64,000 nucleotides of DNA from Cordia subcordata. Taxonomy: Eukaryota; Streptophyta; Magnoliopsida; Boraginales; Cordiaceae. Below are positions 1 through 15,974 of the stretch, in pieces (positions within the stretch are counted from its first letter, which is position 1; every line of letters starts with the position of its first letter). Position numbers and translations under genes: made by a program. Under the pieces are notes generated by a model. That model was not told the origin of the DNA, searched no databases, and was given only the letters and a program-made list of their open reading frames with translations. The stretch lies in contig JAPTOF010000004.1 in assembly GCA_028554755.1 (NCBI GenBank), positions 131,501 through 195,500 on the forward strand, read 5' to 3'.

Positions 1-814
1 CTTCTGTCGGTACTGCATGTCTTTTTTGCTTTTGCCTACTTTTGCTTTGCCTCTGCACCAAAACCCTGAAGGAGAAATTAGAAATATCGACTATTACTAA
101 TCAAGAGAGATATATGAGAGGAGGAGGAGGTTGAGAGAATTGTATATATAAGTTAAAGAGTTTGATAGGTGTTCGTGATTTAGTAGGTAGTCCCCAATCT
201 TCTGGTGGCCTCATTGATGGTTGTCATGCTTTTTATGTTTCATTCTAATTATTATTAGTTGCTCACGTAGAAAAGAAATTTATATTTATAAATCAGGAAA
301 AAAAAAAAATCATGTGTTCTCTCACTTTGTGCATGACATGTATGTATATCATCTTCCATTTCATAAGCATATCTGAGTTTTTTTTTTTTTTTTTTTTTTT
401 TTGGGTACCCTTTTCTGGAGTTCCCATCTGCATTCGTACTAAACATAGTTTCTTTGCTTCCTTTTAACTGCCGCCTATAGCAGTACGTACGTAGAAAAAA
501 ATAAAAGGTTGCTTATTTTTCTTTGCAGAAAGATCCCAGAATATCAGATCATAATTTGAATTTTTTGATTAAGAGCAGTGGACCTGTGAGCAGTATTTCA
601 AAGATAGATGCTCCTATTTCATCCTAATGTGCCCTTTTTTCCTTGAAACATTATAGCTGTGGGTCATGCATAGACTTTGAGCTCTTTATAATGATTTCTG
701 ACTAATTATCGGGTGTTTCATGACTTTATTTAGGTGCGCTGAAATTTCTACACAATTCTGGTTGGTGAGACCTATATAGAATTAGAGCCTTCAGGTTCGG
801 GTGTGACTAGGAAA
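1..814 (+). other. upstream and 5' leader region of LACS1
   Basis: No coding region is supported here. A TATA-like stretch lies at about 139-149. A strong splice acceptor (TTTATTTAG) ends at 733, about 80 bases before the LACS1 start codon, so the 5' untranslated region probably contains an intron. A homopolymer T tract of about 25 bases lies near 378-402. The transcription start cannot be fixed without transcript data. Confidence 0.4.
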
Positions 815-3800
815 ATGAAGATGTTTGCTGTCAAGGTAGAAGAAGGAAAGCAAGGCCAACATGGTCAGCCTGCTGTTGGTCCCGTTTACCGTAATCCGTT
901 GGCCGAACATGCTTTTCCACCTACTGATCCCCAACTCTGTACAACTTGGAATATTTTCAAGTAATTCTAATTCAACACATTCTGTGGTTGCTTGGTTGGT
1001 AGATAATATAAAAATTATTGCATTGTATATATATTATACATGAGGTTAATGAATATCCACAGAAAGTTAAGTCCTATTGAGAAGATTGTAGTTTATGAAT
1101 TTGGCTAACGATTGAAATTTTTGACTGAGTCAGGGCAGCAGTGGAGAAGTATCCCAGGAATAGGATGCTGGGATGGCGTGAATTTACAAATGGGAAGGTA
1201 TATATTGATGAGCTACTGTTTTTTGGAATTTCTGTCCTCCTGTGCTGATGATCAGATGAAACTCACTAATTGAACATGCTTTTTTGCACACTTTTGATGT
1301 TCAGTGGGGACCTTACGTCTGGAAAACCTATGAGCAAGTTCACGATAAAGTTCTGCGTGCTGGTTCTGCAATTCGGGCACATGGTATCGAACCTGTAAGA
1401 AAATCAATGTGGAAAAGCATTTGACTACGAGAATCTGCCTGTATTGACAGAAAAAATGTGTCACTCGTCTGGTCTTCTGACGCTAACTACTACTTATGAT
1501 AGGGTTCTAGAATTGGAATTTATGGATCTAATTGTCCTCAATGGATTGTGGCAATGGAGGTCAGCTAATACCCTATTTTCTTTTTAAGTTGTTTTCTACC
1601 CTTCGCTTTTCTTTTTTGTGTTTCTTTGACAAGCATCTTTTGAAGAACAGGTTTTTATGTCATGCAGGCGTGCAACGCTCACAGTTTAATCTGTGTTCCT
1701 CTTTATGATACGCTAGGTAAACAGCTTACTCTTTGTATTTTGTTCCTCACGAGCGGTTTGTTTCCCTCATTTGGTACTCTCTTTCCCTGCCTTTGTAAAC
1801 TCTACTGGAAGATTCACTGATCTTTTTTTCAATATTTTACTACTAAAGATACTTCTGACATACAATTTTAAAAATGATTATCCAGTGAAAATTTCTTTTG
1901 TAGTCCATTTTAAAGAATTGGGCAACAAATAAGATATTGAACCCACAACTAACTATTTCCCAATTTCCCCCTTCTCTGGTTTTGGAAGGGGACTTCTGTA
2001 CGACCAAACTGTGCTTGCCTGATAAAATTCAAAGATAAATATGTGAAAACGGTTCTGTAGCATATATTTCCAGTTTTTCTTCTTTATGTTCTCTTAAAAG
2101 GGTAGGTCTATTATGATGGCTGATAATTCTTGATAAAGACTGCATGTCTTGTTGTTGTAGGTTGTATTTGATAATCAAAAATTGAATTTAGTAGCTGGTC
2201 CATCATACTTTGATGTTCCAATGTCAAGCAAAATACTAATGGCTAAAATTGACTTGATATCTTAATGTTGATTTGATTATCCCAACTGCCTTCAGTTTAA
2301 TTACTTCTCCAACTGCATTCAGCCATTTGTCAGTGTATATTGTGGTCCTGGCTATTACGATTAGTTTCCAAGTGTAATTTGAAGCACAATATTTGAACTG
2401 ACCTATGACTTGCTCTCTTTCGAGGAAGGGCCTGGAGCTGTCAATTTTATCCTTGACCATGCGGAGATTGATATAGTGTTTGTCCAAGATAAGAAAGTAA
2501 AAGAAGTGAGGATAAGACAACCTAACCTACTTTGCTATTCCATTTTGACTTCAGCTATAATTTCAAATTTCACTGATGGTCTCTAGTCTGAAAAAGAATT
2601 GATATCTTGCAGCTTTTGAGTTCTGGCTGTACACATACCCAACGGCTAAAATGTGAGTATGATGGTTGATTTGGTTGTGGCTTCCTTCTACTGGCACCAG
2701 AAGTCAGTTTTTGCTGAATCTTCTCGTGGGTGCAGTGATAGTTTGCTTCACTTCATTGAGGGAGGAAGAGCGGGAGAAGGCAGCCTCCATTGGAGTAAAA
2801 TCATATTCATGGAATGATTTTCTCGATGTGGTAAACTGGTTTCCTTTTGATTCAAACTGTTTTGAACTTGTTAGTTTCGGTGTATGTTACATATTTTTGA
2901 ACTGTATAACTTCAGGGTGATATTTCCTACTAGATTGATCATGTAATCTTCTGATTACCTCTAGATATTAGTCTGAGGGTAGTCCAACATCCATAATTAT
3001 GTAATTTTGGGTCCACAGAAATAATTATATAGTTTTCAGACCTAAAGACTTCTTACCATACTTTGTTGGGATATCATTGGTAGTTGTTGCAACAGATCCT
3101 CTTTTCTCTTCAAGAAAAAAATCTGATTTCCTCTCAAGCTTCATTCCTCCTCTATTTTCTAAAATTTATCCTGAACTATAGTATTTTTAGTGATAATGTG
3201 ATTTTTGCAGTATTATGCAATGATAATGTGATTTCCACACACAGATTGCCTACCTATTAAATTGCAGTATCTGTTTTGATAGGGAAAAAATCACCCATCA
3301 GAGCTTTCACCGCCACAGCCATTCAATATTTGCACAATTATGTACACAAGTGGCACCAGTGGAGATCCTAAAGGGGTCATATTGACACATGAGAACGTTT
3401 CAACTTGCATAAGAGGGGTTGATATATTCTTGGAACAATTTGAAGACAAGGCAAGGGTGTTTCTTTCACTCGAGTCATATTATAGCAGATCTTATTTCTG
3501 GTTACTCATTTGACAGTCTGATTTTATTCTCTTTAGTATATTATAGCTATTATACTTCTCTCTCGTTATATGGTTAACCTGATAGAGAGACATTTTATAT
3601 CGGGAGTCTTGATAGATGACAACGGATGATGTATACATATCTTTCCTACCCCTCGCACACATCCTTGATCGCATGATTGAAGAGTATTTCTTCCACAAAG
3701 GTGCCTCTGTTGGCTTCTATCATGGGGTAAGTCGCTATTTCACCGCCAAATTTTCTAACTTAAGGTGATGACAGAAACAATAGAGGAAAATGAAACATGA

Positions 3801-6800
3801 AACTAGAAAATATGGCAGCATATTATAGGAAAAGTTAGTCTACAGGTGAACTTTGTGCTCGAGGGAGTCAATATGGGTAAGTCTTCATCTGGGAATAGAG
3901 AGGTATCATTTTCCATATCCTGAGGGAAGGGCTCATAATTTAGCATTTCTGGTTGTCGCTCCTGATTTCTTGCCGGACTTCAACAATAACCAGATGTTCT
4001 GTAGAACTCTTGTATTCCATAAGAATGTTCCTGGACCTTTTCACTAAAACAATGTATGGATCTTTGATACCATTTACATTGAAGGATATAAATGCACTGG
4101 CGGAAGATATGATGGAGTTGAAACCAACCTTTTTGGCTGGAGTGCCTCGAGTATTTGAAAGGATTCGTGAAGGCATGAGAACTTCTGATCTGTTATATAT
4201 TTCTGTTGTGTGGAACAAAGTATCTGCCAGCATTTAACTGTCAGTTTCATATGTCACTCAGGTGTCCTTAAAGCACTTGAAGAGCTCAATCCGGTTAGGA
4301 GAAGAGCTTTTAACATGCTTTATAATCGGTAAATGTTTTTTCCACTTTAATGCTGCTCTTCTTTTCTATATTTGCTTTTTAGCCAAGAGAAACTAGCATC
4401 TCTACAGAAGCGTTGTTCTTGAACTCATAATACAGCAAGCTTCACTGGCTGAAGTTAGGGTACAAACAAAAAGATGCATCGCCACTGGCAGATCTTCTGG
4501 CATTTAGAAAGGTTATACCTGTCCTCCCATCATTTCAAATACTGATTTCTTTAACTTGGAGCTACAATATATAATTAGGTTCTGACATGTTGCTCATTCT
4601 TCTTAGGTCAAGGCTAGATTGGGTGGCCAGATTCGTCTAGTAGTTTCTGGTGGTGCACCATTAAGCAGTGAGGTGGAGGAATTCCTGCGCGTTACCTCTT
4701 GTGCTTTTGTAGTGCAAGGCTATGGTAATTAACTTGTTTTTTGGGAAATAAATAGTAGAATCAGAATTCAGTGATTCGGTAGGCTTAGAGTAAATGGTGA
4801 AATGAGCTTGCCTCCTCACTATTTTCTGCCAGCAAATCTCATAATGCATCAATTCTTCTCTTTTAGAAGTTGCTTTACACAGTTTCCACTAGCTTGTAAG
4901 GGTCTCCTTTTGTGATACATTTCATCATTCAGTTTGATTTACAGTTCCACCTAGAGGGTGTTTGGATTGGCATAAAAAAAGCTACTTGAAGCACTTCTGG
5001 TTTTAAGTGGCTTTTTTTTATTGTTAATTTTAAATAATTACATGTTTGAATAAAAGTTGTAGTTATAAAAATAAGTATTTACATGTTTGATTAAAGTGGG
5101 TTGAAAAGTAAGTTATATAGTTAAAATAACTATTAAGGACATTAAAATAGAATTTAAAAAGATAAGTATAAGATAAAAGAGTAAAGATATTTTAGTAATA
5201 AAAATAAAAATTTAAGGATAAGATAGTAAAGGATTTGGTTAAACTTGTTTTTTTTCAAAGTACTTAAAGGCATAAAAAGCCAAAGTTGGGGTTGGGAAAA
5301 TTTTTATTTTCTATTTAAAGCCCCTTAAAAAAAGCACATTTTTAATTAAAACAAACACTTTCATTAGCTTAAATTAGGCTTTAAGCAAGTTTGACCAGAA
5401 AAAAAACAAAAAAAAAGCCAAACCGTACACCCTCCTAAACTCTAGCAAATAAAAGAAGTTGGGTAAGTGTTGGTTGACGGTGATCCAATTGAAAGGGATT
5501 CATCCACTGTTCACGAAAAAGAAGATCTAATTAGCTCTGGTTCGAGTAGAGATGTTCACTCATTGGAGATCCTCAATATTTTCTCCGAACTTTTGGAATT
5601 TGGATATGAAGAGTGGTTAATTGGAGAAAAAAGATTGGATATGGGGAATTTTTTGAGAAAAAAAGTTGGAAATTGGATAAAATTCTAAATTTTGGAGATT
5701 ATCTAATTTATCCAAAAATTAAGTAGACCAATTTTTAAAAAGGCCAAATATAAACACTACACACACTTTACACATTATAAATTCTACACATATTTCACAC
5801 ACTACACGCACTACACATATTTAACACGCTACACACACTATACATACTACGCTTCGGCAACCCGGGACCTCGGCTCAAGTGCAAGGAGCCGGGGGTTGAG
5901 TACTGGTTGTCAGGGCTAGGGCGCCGAGTGTCGGATCACAAGTGCCAGGGGCAGCCACGGACATAGGCGTTGGGGGTGGGATGCGGGGCATCGCAGTAGC
6001 GGGGTACTGTGATAGTAGGGTCCCGGCCCGCTTTGGACACAAGCGTCGGGGTCGGGACCCAAGGGCTTGGGCCACGTCCTTGGTATAGGGTTGGGTTGTG
6101 AGGCGCCAAGGGCGGGGGCCAGGACGAGGGGGCCAACGTTGCGTCCTGGGTACTGAGTTGAGTTTCGGGGAGCCAAGGGCCGGGAGCCGGGGACAAGGTC
6201 CCGGGGCGCTTGCCGCCAAGGGGCGGGACTCAGGGGCCAGGGCTACGTCCCTAGTCCTGAGGGCTCGTGCAAGGCCCCCGGGGTCCTGGAGGCTGAGAAT
6301 TGGGGGCCTCAGGGACTCGGATTTTTGGCGTGACAACTGAACCATAAAAAAATTATTCCGGAGAAAATAAGTACAATTTATTTTTTGCGAGTGTGTATTT
6401 TTAGTGTGTGTTTACCTTTAAAGTATTTTCTTAAATTGGAGATCTCCATTCCTCAACGAGTTTTGTCCCATTTCCCTATTATTCAAATTGTATTCCCCAT
6501 TTCTCCAAAATTATTTTGCGGAAACAATAATACTCTATTTTGCACTAAGTAATCTCCAATGAACACCCCTAGGTTCAAGGAGTCTAGCCTTCTCTCTTAA
6601 CCAACAGGGGCTTGCTGAAATTTTTGTCTTTTTTTGGAAATTTTAGTTGTGTTTCTAGAACAGTAAAAAAATCAGATGACTATACTAAGAAGACCTAATT
6701 GATGGCTTCAGAAGCACAGAACCACTTTTTTATACTTTTACAGCGTCAAATTCACTTGGATGATGATGATTCTGTATATTCTCCTACAAATTGGTATTTT

Positions 6801-8376
6801 TCCCCATCTAATCATAATTTGTGCTGTTCAGGATTGACAGAAACTTGTGGATTGACGACTCTTGGCTATCCAGATGAGATGTGCATGATTGGAGCAGTTG
6901 GTTCTGCATTTGTATATAGCGAGTTGCGTCTAGAGGAGGTTCCGGAAATGGGCTATGATCCACTCGGGGATCCTCCTCGTGGTGAGATATGTGTAAGAGG
7001 AATGACAGCTTTTGCAGGATATTACAAAAATCCAGACTTGACAAGGGAAGCCGTCAAAGATGGATGGTTCCATACAGGTCTCAGCATTTGCCATTTCTTA
7101 TGACCTAATTACCTGAGAAAATTATATCTGAGAATCTATCCTGTACGCTCAGGTGACATAGGGGAGATGTTACCTAATGGAGTTGTGAAAATTATAGATC
7201 GACGGAAAAATCTAATTAAGCTGTCTCAGGGAGAGTATGTTGCAGTTGAATATCTGGAAAAAGTTTATCAGATAACCCCCATTGTGGAAGATGTAAGCAT
7301 CATACACAACTGTTGTGTTTGTTATATGCTTAATTGCTTATCTGAAATATTAAATTTGAAAAGCATATAATTATATATGATTTTCAGATTTATTTAAGAT
7401 TTCAGATAAGCATATAACAAACACAGCAAACATATATAGTGATTTGTGTTTCTGGAGGATCTTTCTTCTTACTTGAAGTTCTTGTGGATAAGTAGTATGC
7501 GTGGGCTCTAAACTCTTTATATTGAACAATATTTTTAGATCTGGGTGTTTGGGAACAGTTTCAAGTCAATGTTGGTTGCAGTTGTGGTCCCACATGAAGA
7601 GAACACCAAAAAGTGGGCAAATGAGAATGGCCACAAGGGTTCGCTCTCTGAGTTATGTTCTCTTGCCCAGCTAAAAGATTATGTGCTTGTTGAGCTGAAG
7701 TCTACTGCAGATCGAAACAAGGTAATTTTCTGGAAAGCTTGCATCTGGTGTGCATACTAACAAGTATTCTATGCATTCTTTTAACCTGTTTGATAACAAT
7801 TTCCTGAATGTTGTACGACAGAAATGCTATTAGTATACATATATCTGTTTTCCTTGTCTTTTTGTTGTCTTTGATAAATTGGCGCTGTCTCGTACTGGTG
7901 GTAGAAAGGAATCTGCAGGGGGTTACTTGTTCTCTATATATCAATACCTGGAAGTTATCTTTAAATAATCTTGATTTCTGGTCATGGCATATATATTGAG
8001 TTGAAGAGTGGCTGCTTGGTGGTCTTTCTTCTTAATGACTGTAGCTTAACTAGCCATTTGTTTGTTTATATGCATGCATTTGATGAAACAAGCTGAGAGG
8101 CTTCGAGTACATCAAAGGAGTGATTCTGGAACCTCAACCCTTTGAGTCTGGGAAAGACTTACTCACCCCAACTTTGAAGAAAAGGCGTGAAAAATTTCTG
8201 GAGCGGTACAAGGTAATAATACAATGTGATCCTTCTCTTCTCTTGGGTGCAGAAGCAAGTAGTGTTACAGAAGAAAGAGAGCGAGTAATGTTTATATTTC
8301 TGAGCGATCTCCCGATCCTACGCAGGTGCAGATCGATGAACTCTATCAGAAACTTACGGGACCAAAGGCGCTCTAG
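815..8376 (+). CDS. LACS1: long-chain acyl-CoA synthetase, LACS1 type
   Basis: Activates long and very-long-chain fatty acids to acyl-CoA using ATP; Arabidopsis LACS1 acts at the ER in cuticular wax and cutin synthesis. Coding exons: 815-960, 1134-1197, 1305-1394, 1503-1559, 1668-1716, 2429-2505, 2613-2652, 2736-2830, 3283-3450, 3616-3726, 4085-4172, 4262-4328, 4436-4511, 4607-4724, 6832-7077, 7153-7292, 7539-7721, 8093-8212, 8326-8376. They join to 661 aa, essentially the length of Arabidopsis LACS1, with no internal stop. The start context MKMFAVKVEEG matches the family N-terminus. Motifs seen: AMP-binding YTSGTSGDPKG at residues 227-237, YGLTET at 415-420, DGWFHTGD from 492, then the DRRKNLIKLSQGEY linker. 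Two introns begin with GC instead of GT (3451 and 4173). Intron 14 is 2.1 kb and holds two transposable elements. The nearest alternative is another LACS paralogue of the same clade. Confidence 0.93.
4954..5434. mobile_element. Harbinger/Tourist-like MITE in LACS1 intron 14
   Basis: A 481-bp AT-rich element. The left end reads GAGGGTGTTTGGATTGGC and the right end is its imperfect inverse (GCCAAACCGTACACCCTC). It is flanked by the 3-bp direct repeat CTA at 4951-4953 and 5435-5437. A three-base target duplication with GGGTGTTTGG-type ends fits PIF/Harbinger (Tourist) MITEs. No transposase is encoded. Confidence 0.7.
5547..6571. mobile_element. hAT-like non-autonomous element with GC-rich core
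   Basis: A 1025-bp insertion in LACS1 intron 14. The left end TAGAGATGTTCA and the right end, read inversely as TAGGGGTGTTCA, are terminal inverted repeats that continue into a shared CATTGGAGAT stretch. Flanks are near-identical 8-bp repeats: GGTTCGAG at 5539-5546 and GGTTCAAG at 6572-6579. Eight-base target duplications and a T/CAGGG-type start are typical of hAT elements. The interior has an ACAC-rich stretch (5750-5850) and then about 470 bases of CpG-rich DNA (about 5860-6330). Open frames across that core are proline/arginine/glycine-rich, low in complexity, and not treated as genes. Confidence 0.7.
7311..7428. mobile_element. 118-bp foldback MITE in LACS1 intron 16
   Basis: Nearly the whole segment is one inverted repeat: the left arm begins TGTTGTGTTTGTTATATGC and the right arm ends in its inverse, GCATATAACAAACACAGCA. 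The left arm carries a short extra insertion. The flanking direct repeat is AAC (7308-7310 and 7429-7431). The ends resemble those of the larger element at 30318-31286, so both probably belong to one Harbinger-like group. Confidence 0.65.
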
Positions 8377-9381
8377 GCATCTAACTTGTTGCAACAAGTG
8401 AAGTTGGCAACAAGTACAGTGTTTCAAATAAAAAAGTCACTTGTGCTTGTATTTATTTACATTTTAATTGCCCCGCCATGTCCGTTGTACTGGTAGTTTC
8501 TGCGTCTGAATATTCCCAGAGATTATTGTTAGTGATGTGTTTCTGGGTATACATTCTTGCATAGCGAGATAATATTTAGTTTGATTCCTCCAAATTGTGT
8601 TTGCTTTGTTACCTTTAGAGGAGGGCAATTTTAGAAGTAGATGAGCTCGGATAAGGCTTTTATCGATATCCAAATATCTACAAGAAAGAAAGAAAGGGTC
8701 GAAAGAAAATAAGCTCGGAAGACTCTTGTCGATATTTAAGAAAAGTCTGAAAGAAAATAAGCGCGGCTCTTCTCGATATCCGAGGATCGATCTGCGACTC
8801 TTGACTTGCGACTCCGAGCACTCTTTAAGTCAAGTCACTAAAGACTATCCGAACTAACGGTTTATCAGCACGGGTAACTTTAAGCAGTGTGATTGAGTGT
8901 AGTGTAGCGATACCCGAATATTTATAACTGCTTGCGCGGGGCTGTTTGGATTTGGATTAGAGTAGGGCATTGTTGAGTTTATTGGATGAAATCTCTCTTG
9001 GCGTTATCGAATAAGAGCATGGAGGAGTTTGGTTTAGGAATCTCCTTTTTTACCGGCTAAAGCTAAACTCCTAAGCTGGCCATGAGATGATGATTTTAGA
9101 GTAATCCTTTTGTTCCTACCACACCCTCGTAGTCTTTGGCTCCAAACTCCAAGCTAGGGAGGTCAGCACCCTAGAGACTATCAGGACTAGGACTGGGCAG
9201 TGCCTTCTTCAAGTCGGTGACCCGGAACATGCTAGGCAGGTCAGATGACCGTATCATTAAGGGGCGTTCTTTTGTTCATAAAGTTTCATGGTATGTCAAG
9301 AAATACCATCATGGACGCTGAAAAAAGAAAAAGAGGAAGAAGGAAACAAAATCGCATGACCAAAAATAGGTTACAGTTGAT
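8377..9381. other. spacer between LACS1 and the PPR gene
   Basis: Contains the LACS1 3' untranslated region and the promoter of the PPR gene; no gene is supported. From about 8640 to 8790 there are roughly 2.5 degenerate copies of a 50-70 base unit (AGCTCGG, then TCGATAT, then GAAAGAAAATA). The segment near 8938 (GGGGCTGTTTGGATTTGG) resembles a MITE end, but no matching partner was found. Confidence 0.4.
8427..8432 (+). promoter_or_regulatory. candidate poly(A) signal of LACS1
   Basis: AATAAA lies 51 bases after the LACS1 stop codon. It is the first canonical signal downstream. Plant poly(A) signals are loose, so transcript ends would be needed to confirm it. Confidence 0.45.
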
Positions 9382-10959
9382 ATGATCCGCCCAACCCTTT
9401 CCCGCCATCTATGCACGCTATCTGCGTTCAATTTAAACCGTGCAATTACCGACTGCATTCGCAACGGAAATTTAAACCATGCTCGCCAGCTGTTTGATCA
9501 AAATCCCAATTCCAGAAACGTGGTCTCCTGGAATTCAATCATCGGTGGGTATATCAGACACAACCAAGTCCAACAAGCCCAGTACCTCTTCAATCAAATG
9601 CCCCATAGAGATGTCGTTTCGTGGAACACTTTACTTTCCGGTTTTCGCGACGTTAACGATTCTTCAGGTCTCGTCCGTTGTTTCTTCGAAATGAGGAAGC
9701 TCGGGGAGAGACCCAACCAGCTCACCTTCGCCATATTACTTAGCGCCATCTTCAACACACAACTCAATGTTTTGATCCCACAGCTCCACTGTCTGGTGCT
9801 TTGCTTAGGCCTCAACATGAATGCTGTTCTTGGGTCTGCATTGATGCGAGGCTACATCAATTTGGGTACCTGTGAAAGTTTCCGTAAAGTGTTTGATGAG
9901 ATCATAGAACAAGATGTCACTCCTTCGAATGTGTTGATTTTGGGTTATATGGAATTTGGATTAACAAGAGAAGCTAGGGAAGTTTTCGATGACATGTTCG
10001 AAAAGACTGCTTTCTCTTGGAGTACATTGATTAACGGCTACTTAAAGAATAAGAAGCTCAGTGAAGCTCGCTCTGCTTTTGGTGACATGAGTGAAAAGGA
10101 TGTTGTCTCGTGGACTGCAATGATAAAAGGGTATGTGCAGTTTGAGGAATTTGTGGATGCTTTGGAGTTGTTTGTTTTGATGATGAGATCGGGGATTCGG
10201 CCGAACCACTACACCTTCTCTAGTGCATTAGATGCCTGTGCTGGTTGCTCCTCTCTGATTATGGGTAATCAGGTGCATACTTGTATCTTGAAATTTGGTA
10301 CTCCTCTTGACGTGATTTTGTCAACCTCTCTCGTTGATATGTATGCCAAGTGTGGCGATATTGAGCCAGCATTTTGTGTATTTCAGTCCATGAAAAACAA
10401 GAATGCAGCCTCCTGGAACGCAATAATTGGAGGCTACGCAAGGCACGGACTTGCAACAAGAGCCACGGAAGAGTTCCAGAGAATGATGAAGACAGGTATT
10501 AAACCTGATGAGATCACATTTATCAATGTTTTATCTGGGTGTGTGCACGGTGGAATGGTTGAGGAAGGTGAAACAATTTTTAGTTCCATGAAAGCCACGT
10601 ATGGAGTCCAAGCAGAAATGGAGCACTATGCTTGCATGGTGGACTTGTATGGTAGAGCAGGTCAGCTAGAGAAAGCAGAGAAATTGATCAAGGCGATGCC
10701 GTATGAACCTGATGTCGTAGTGTGGGGTGCATTGCTCAATGCTTGTGGCCTGCATTCGAGTCTGGAGCTTGGCGAGAGAGCAGCAAATGGGATTTCCAAA
10801 TTGCAAGAGGATCATCCTGCAGCATATGCACTGCTATCCAAGATTCAGGGCGAAAAAGGAGTATGGAGCAGTGTGATTGAGTTAAAAAAATTGATGAAGA
10901 AAAAGCGTGCTAAAAAGCAGAAAGCTGGAAGTTGGATCGATGCAAGTGCTGAGTGCTGA
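9382..10959 (+). CDS. pentatricopeptide repeat protein, PLS class with E-type C-terminus
   Basis: An intronless frame of 525 aa. PPR proteins bind organellar RNA by one repeat per base and act in editing, splicing or stability in mitochondria or plastids. Visible repeats include VVSWNSIIGGYIRHNQ near residue 48, DVVSWNTLLSGF, AFSWSTLINGYLKN, DVVSWTAMIKGYVQ, NAASWNAIIGGYARHG and PDEITFINVLSGCVHGG; the SWN-type spacing marks P, L and S motifs. The end (PYEPDVVVWGALLNACGLHSSLELGE, closing GSWIDA) is an E-type domain. No DYW deaminase domain follows. The N-terminus MIRPTLSRHLCTL, rich in Arg, Ser and Leu, suits an organelle presequence, probably mitochondrial. The RNA target is unknown and no orthologue can be named. 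Confidence 0.9.
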   Translation: MIRPTLSRHLCTLSAFNLNRAITDCIRNGNLNHARQLFDQNPNSRNVVSWNSIIGGYIRHNQVQQAQYLFNQMPHRDVVSWNTLLSGFRDVNDSSGLVRCFFEMRKLGERPNQLTFAILLSAIFNTQLNVLIPQLHCLVLCLGLNMNAVLGSALMRGYINLGTCESFRKVFDEIIEQDVTPSNVLILGYMEFGLTREAREVFDDMFEKTAFSWSTLINGYLKNKKLSEARSAFGDMSEKDVVSWTAMIKGYVQFEEFVDALELFVLMMRSGIRPNHYTFSSALDACAGCSSLIMGNQVHTCILKFGTPLDVILSTSLVDMYAKCGDIEPAFCVFQSMKNKNAASWNAIIGGYARHGLATRATEEFQRMMKTGIKPDEITFINVLSGCVHGGMVEEGETIFSSMKATYGVQAEMEHYACMVDLYGRAGQLEKAEKLIKAMPYEPDVVVWGALLNACGLHSSLELGERAANGISKLQEDHPAAYALLSKIQGEKGVWSSVIELKKLMKKKRAKKQKAGSWIDASAEC

Positions 10960-11894
10960 CATTTATCTTTGGATTCTTTCGAGTGCATCCCTAGCTTGGA
11001 GTAAGAAAGATGCCTCTCTTGGCTAGGCAGCTTTTCTATCGTGATTGAGAGGTTGAAGACCAGGACTTCCTCGTCCTGGATTTGATCTCAAGGTCTTGGG
11101 AATCTCTAAGGCAACCTGAGTCATTATGCATCTTGATCCATCAACGTCAATCGATCTGTGCAGCCAACGACATATTGCATGTTCAAACTCAGATTAATAA
11201 CCTGGAGTTCTTGTTACAGATTCTCACTTGATAAAAGTAGTATGCTTGTTACAATATTTTTCACTCCCATCTTTCCACTGACATTACAACATAAAGTAGG
11301 CCGCCTTTTTGACTACTTCTGTTTCTAATTACCTTGTGGATATCGTTGTCCTCTCTCATCAAACATCAATTAGACCAACGGGCTTTTCCATCTATCGCAA
11401 CCCTAATTAATTTATATATCAGCGAAGAATATAAGCCCACACGGTCCAGATGATGGATCTAAAAACATCAACACTAGAAATCAAAATTGCAACACAGATA
11501 TCAGCCATTTTACATTTTTCACAAGGAACACCATCCTGCATGTCAGATATATCAGAGACTTTAATCCTTGACTTTGCCAATTAACTAACCATGCCCCAGT
11601 GACGACAAGACAACAATACACCGAGTAACCACCAAAATAGAGGACCCAGTCCCTAAATACCAAATTATGCAACCAACTAATTAGAAGAATATCAGAAGTT
11701 CATGCAAATCATATTACACGATAGATGACCAAAATGGCTACAAAATCTATGTTTTCCCCTATTCTCCAACAATTCCTGGACATCTGGAGCTTCATTTAAC
11801 AGGTGCAGCAAATGGTCTATGCTTTGCTCCAATGCATCCACATCCTTGCCCTACGGCTCCAAATCTTCGAAGGGTAGTGCAGATTGGTCACACT
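10960..11894. other. convergent 3' region between the PPR and helicase genes
   Basis: The PPR gene and the DEAH helicase face each other across this spacer, so it should hold both 3' untranslated regions. Frames found here are short and resemble no known protein. No repeat or RNA gene was recognised. Confidence 0.4.

Positions 11895-15974
<4,080 letters not shown>

Noticed and set aside
4173..4222. Alternative GT donor at 4220 for LACS1 exon 11
   Set aside because: Joining it to the acceptor at 4261 shifts the frame and destroys the conserved VLKALEEL block; the GC donor at 4173 keeps both.
5875..6345. Long minus-strand frame (156 codons) and overlapping frames on both strands in the GC-rich core
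   Set aside because: The region lies inside a transposable element in an intron. All six frames stay open because stop codons are rare in GC-rich DNA, and the products are Pro/Arg/Gly low-complexity.
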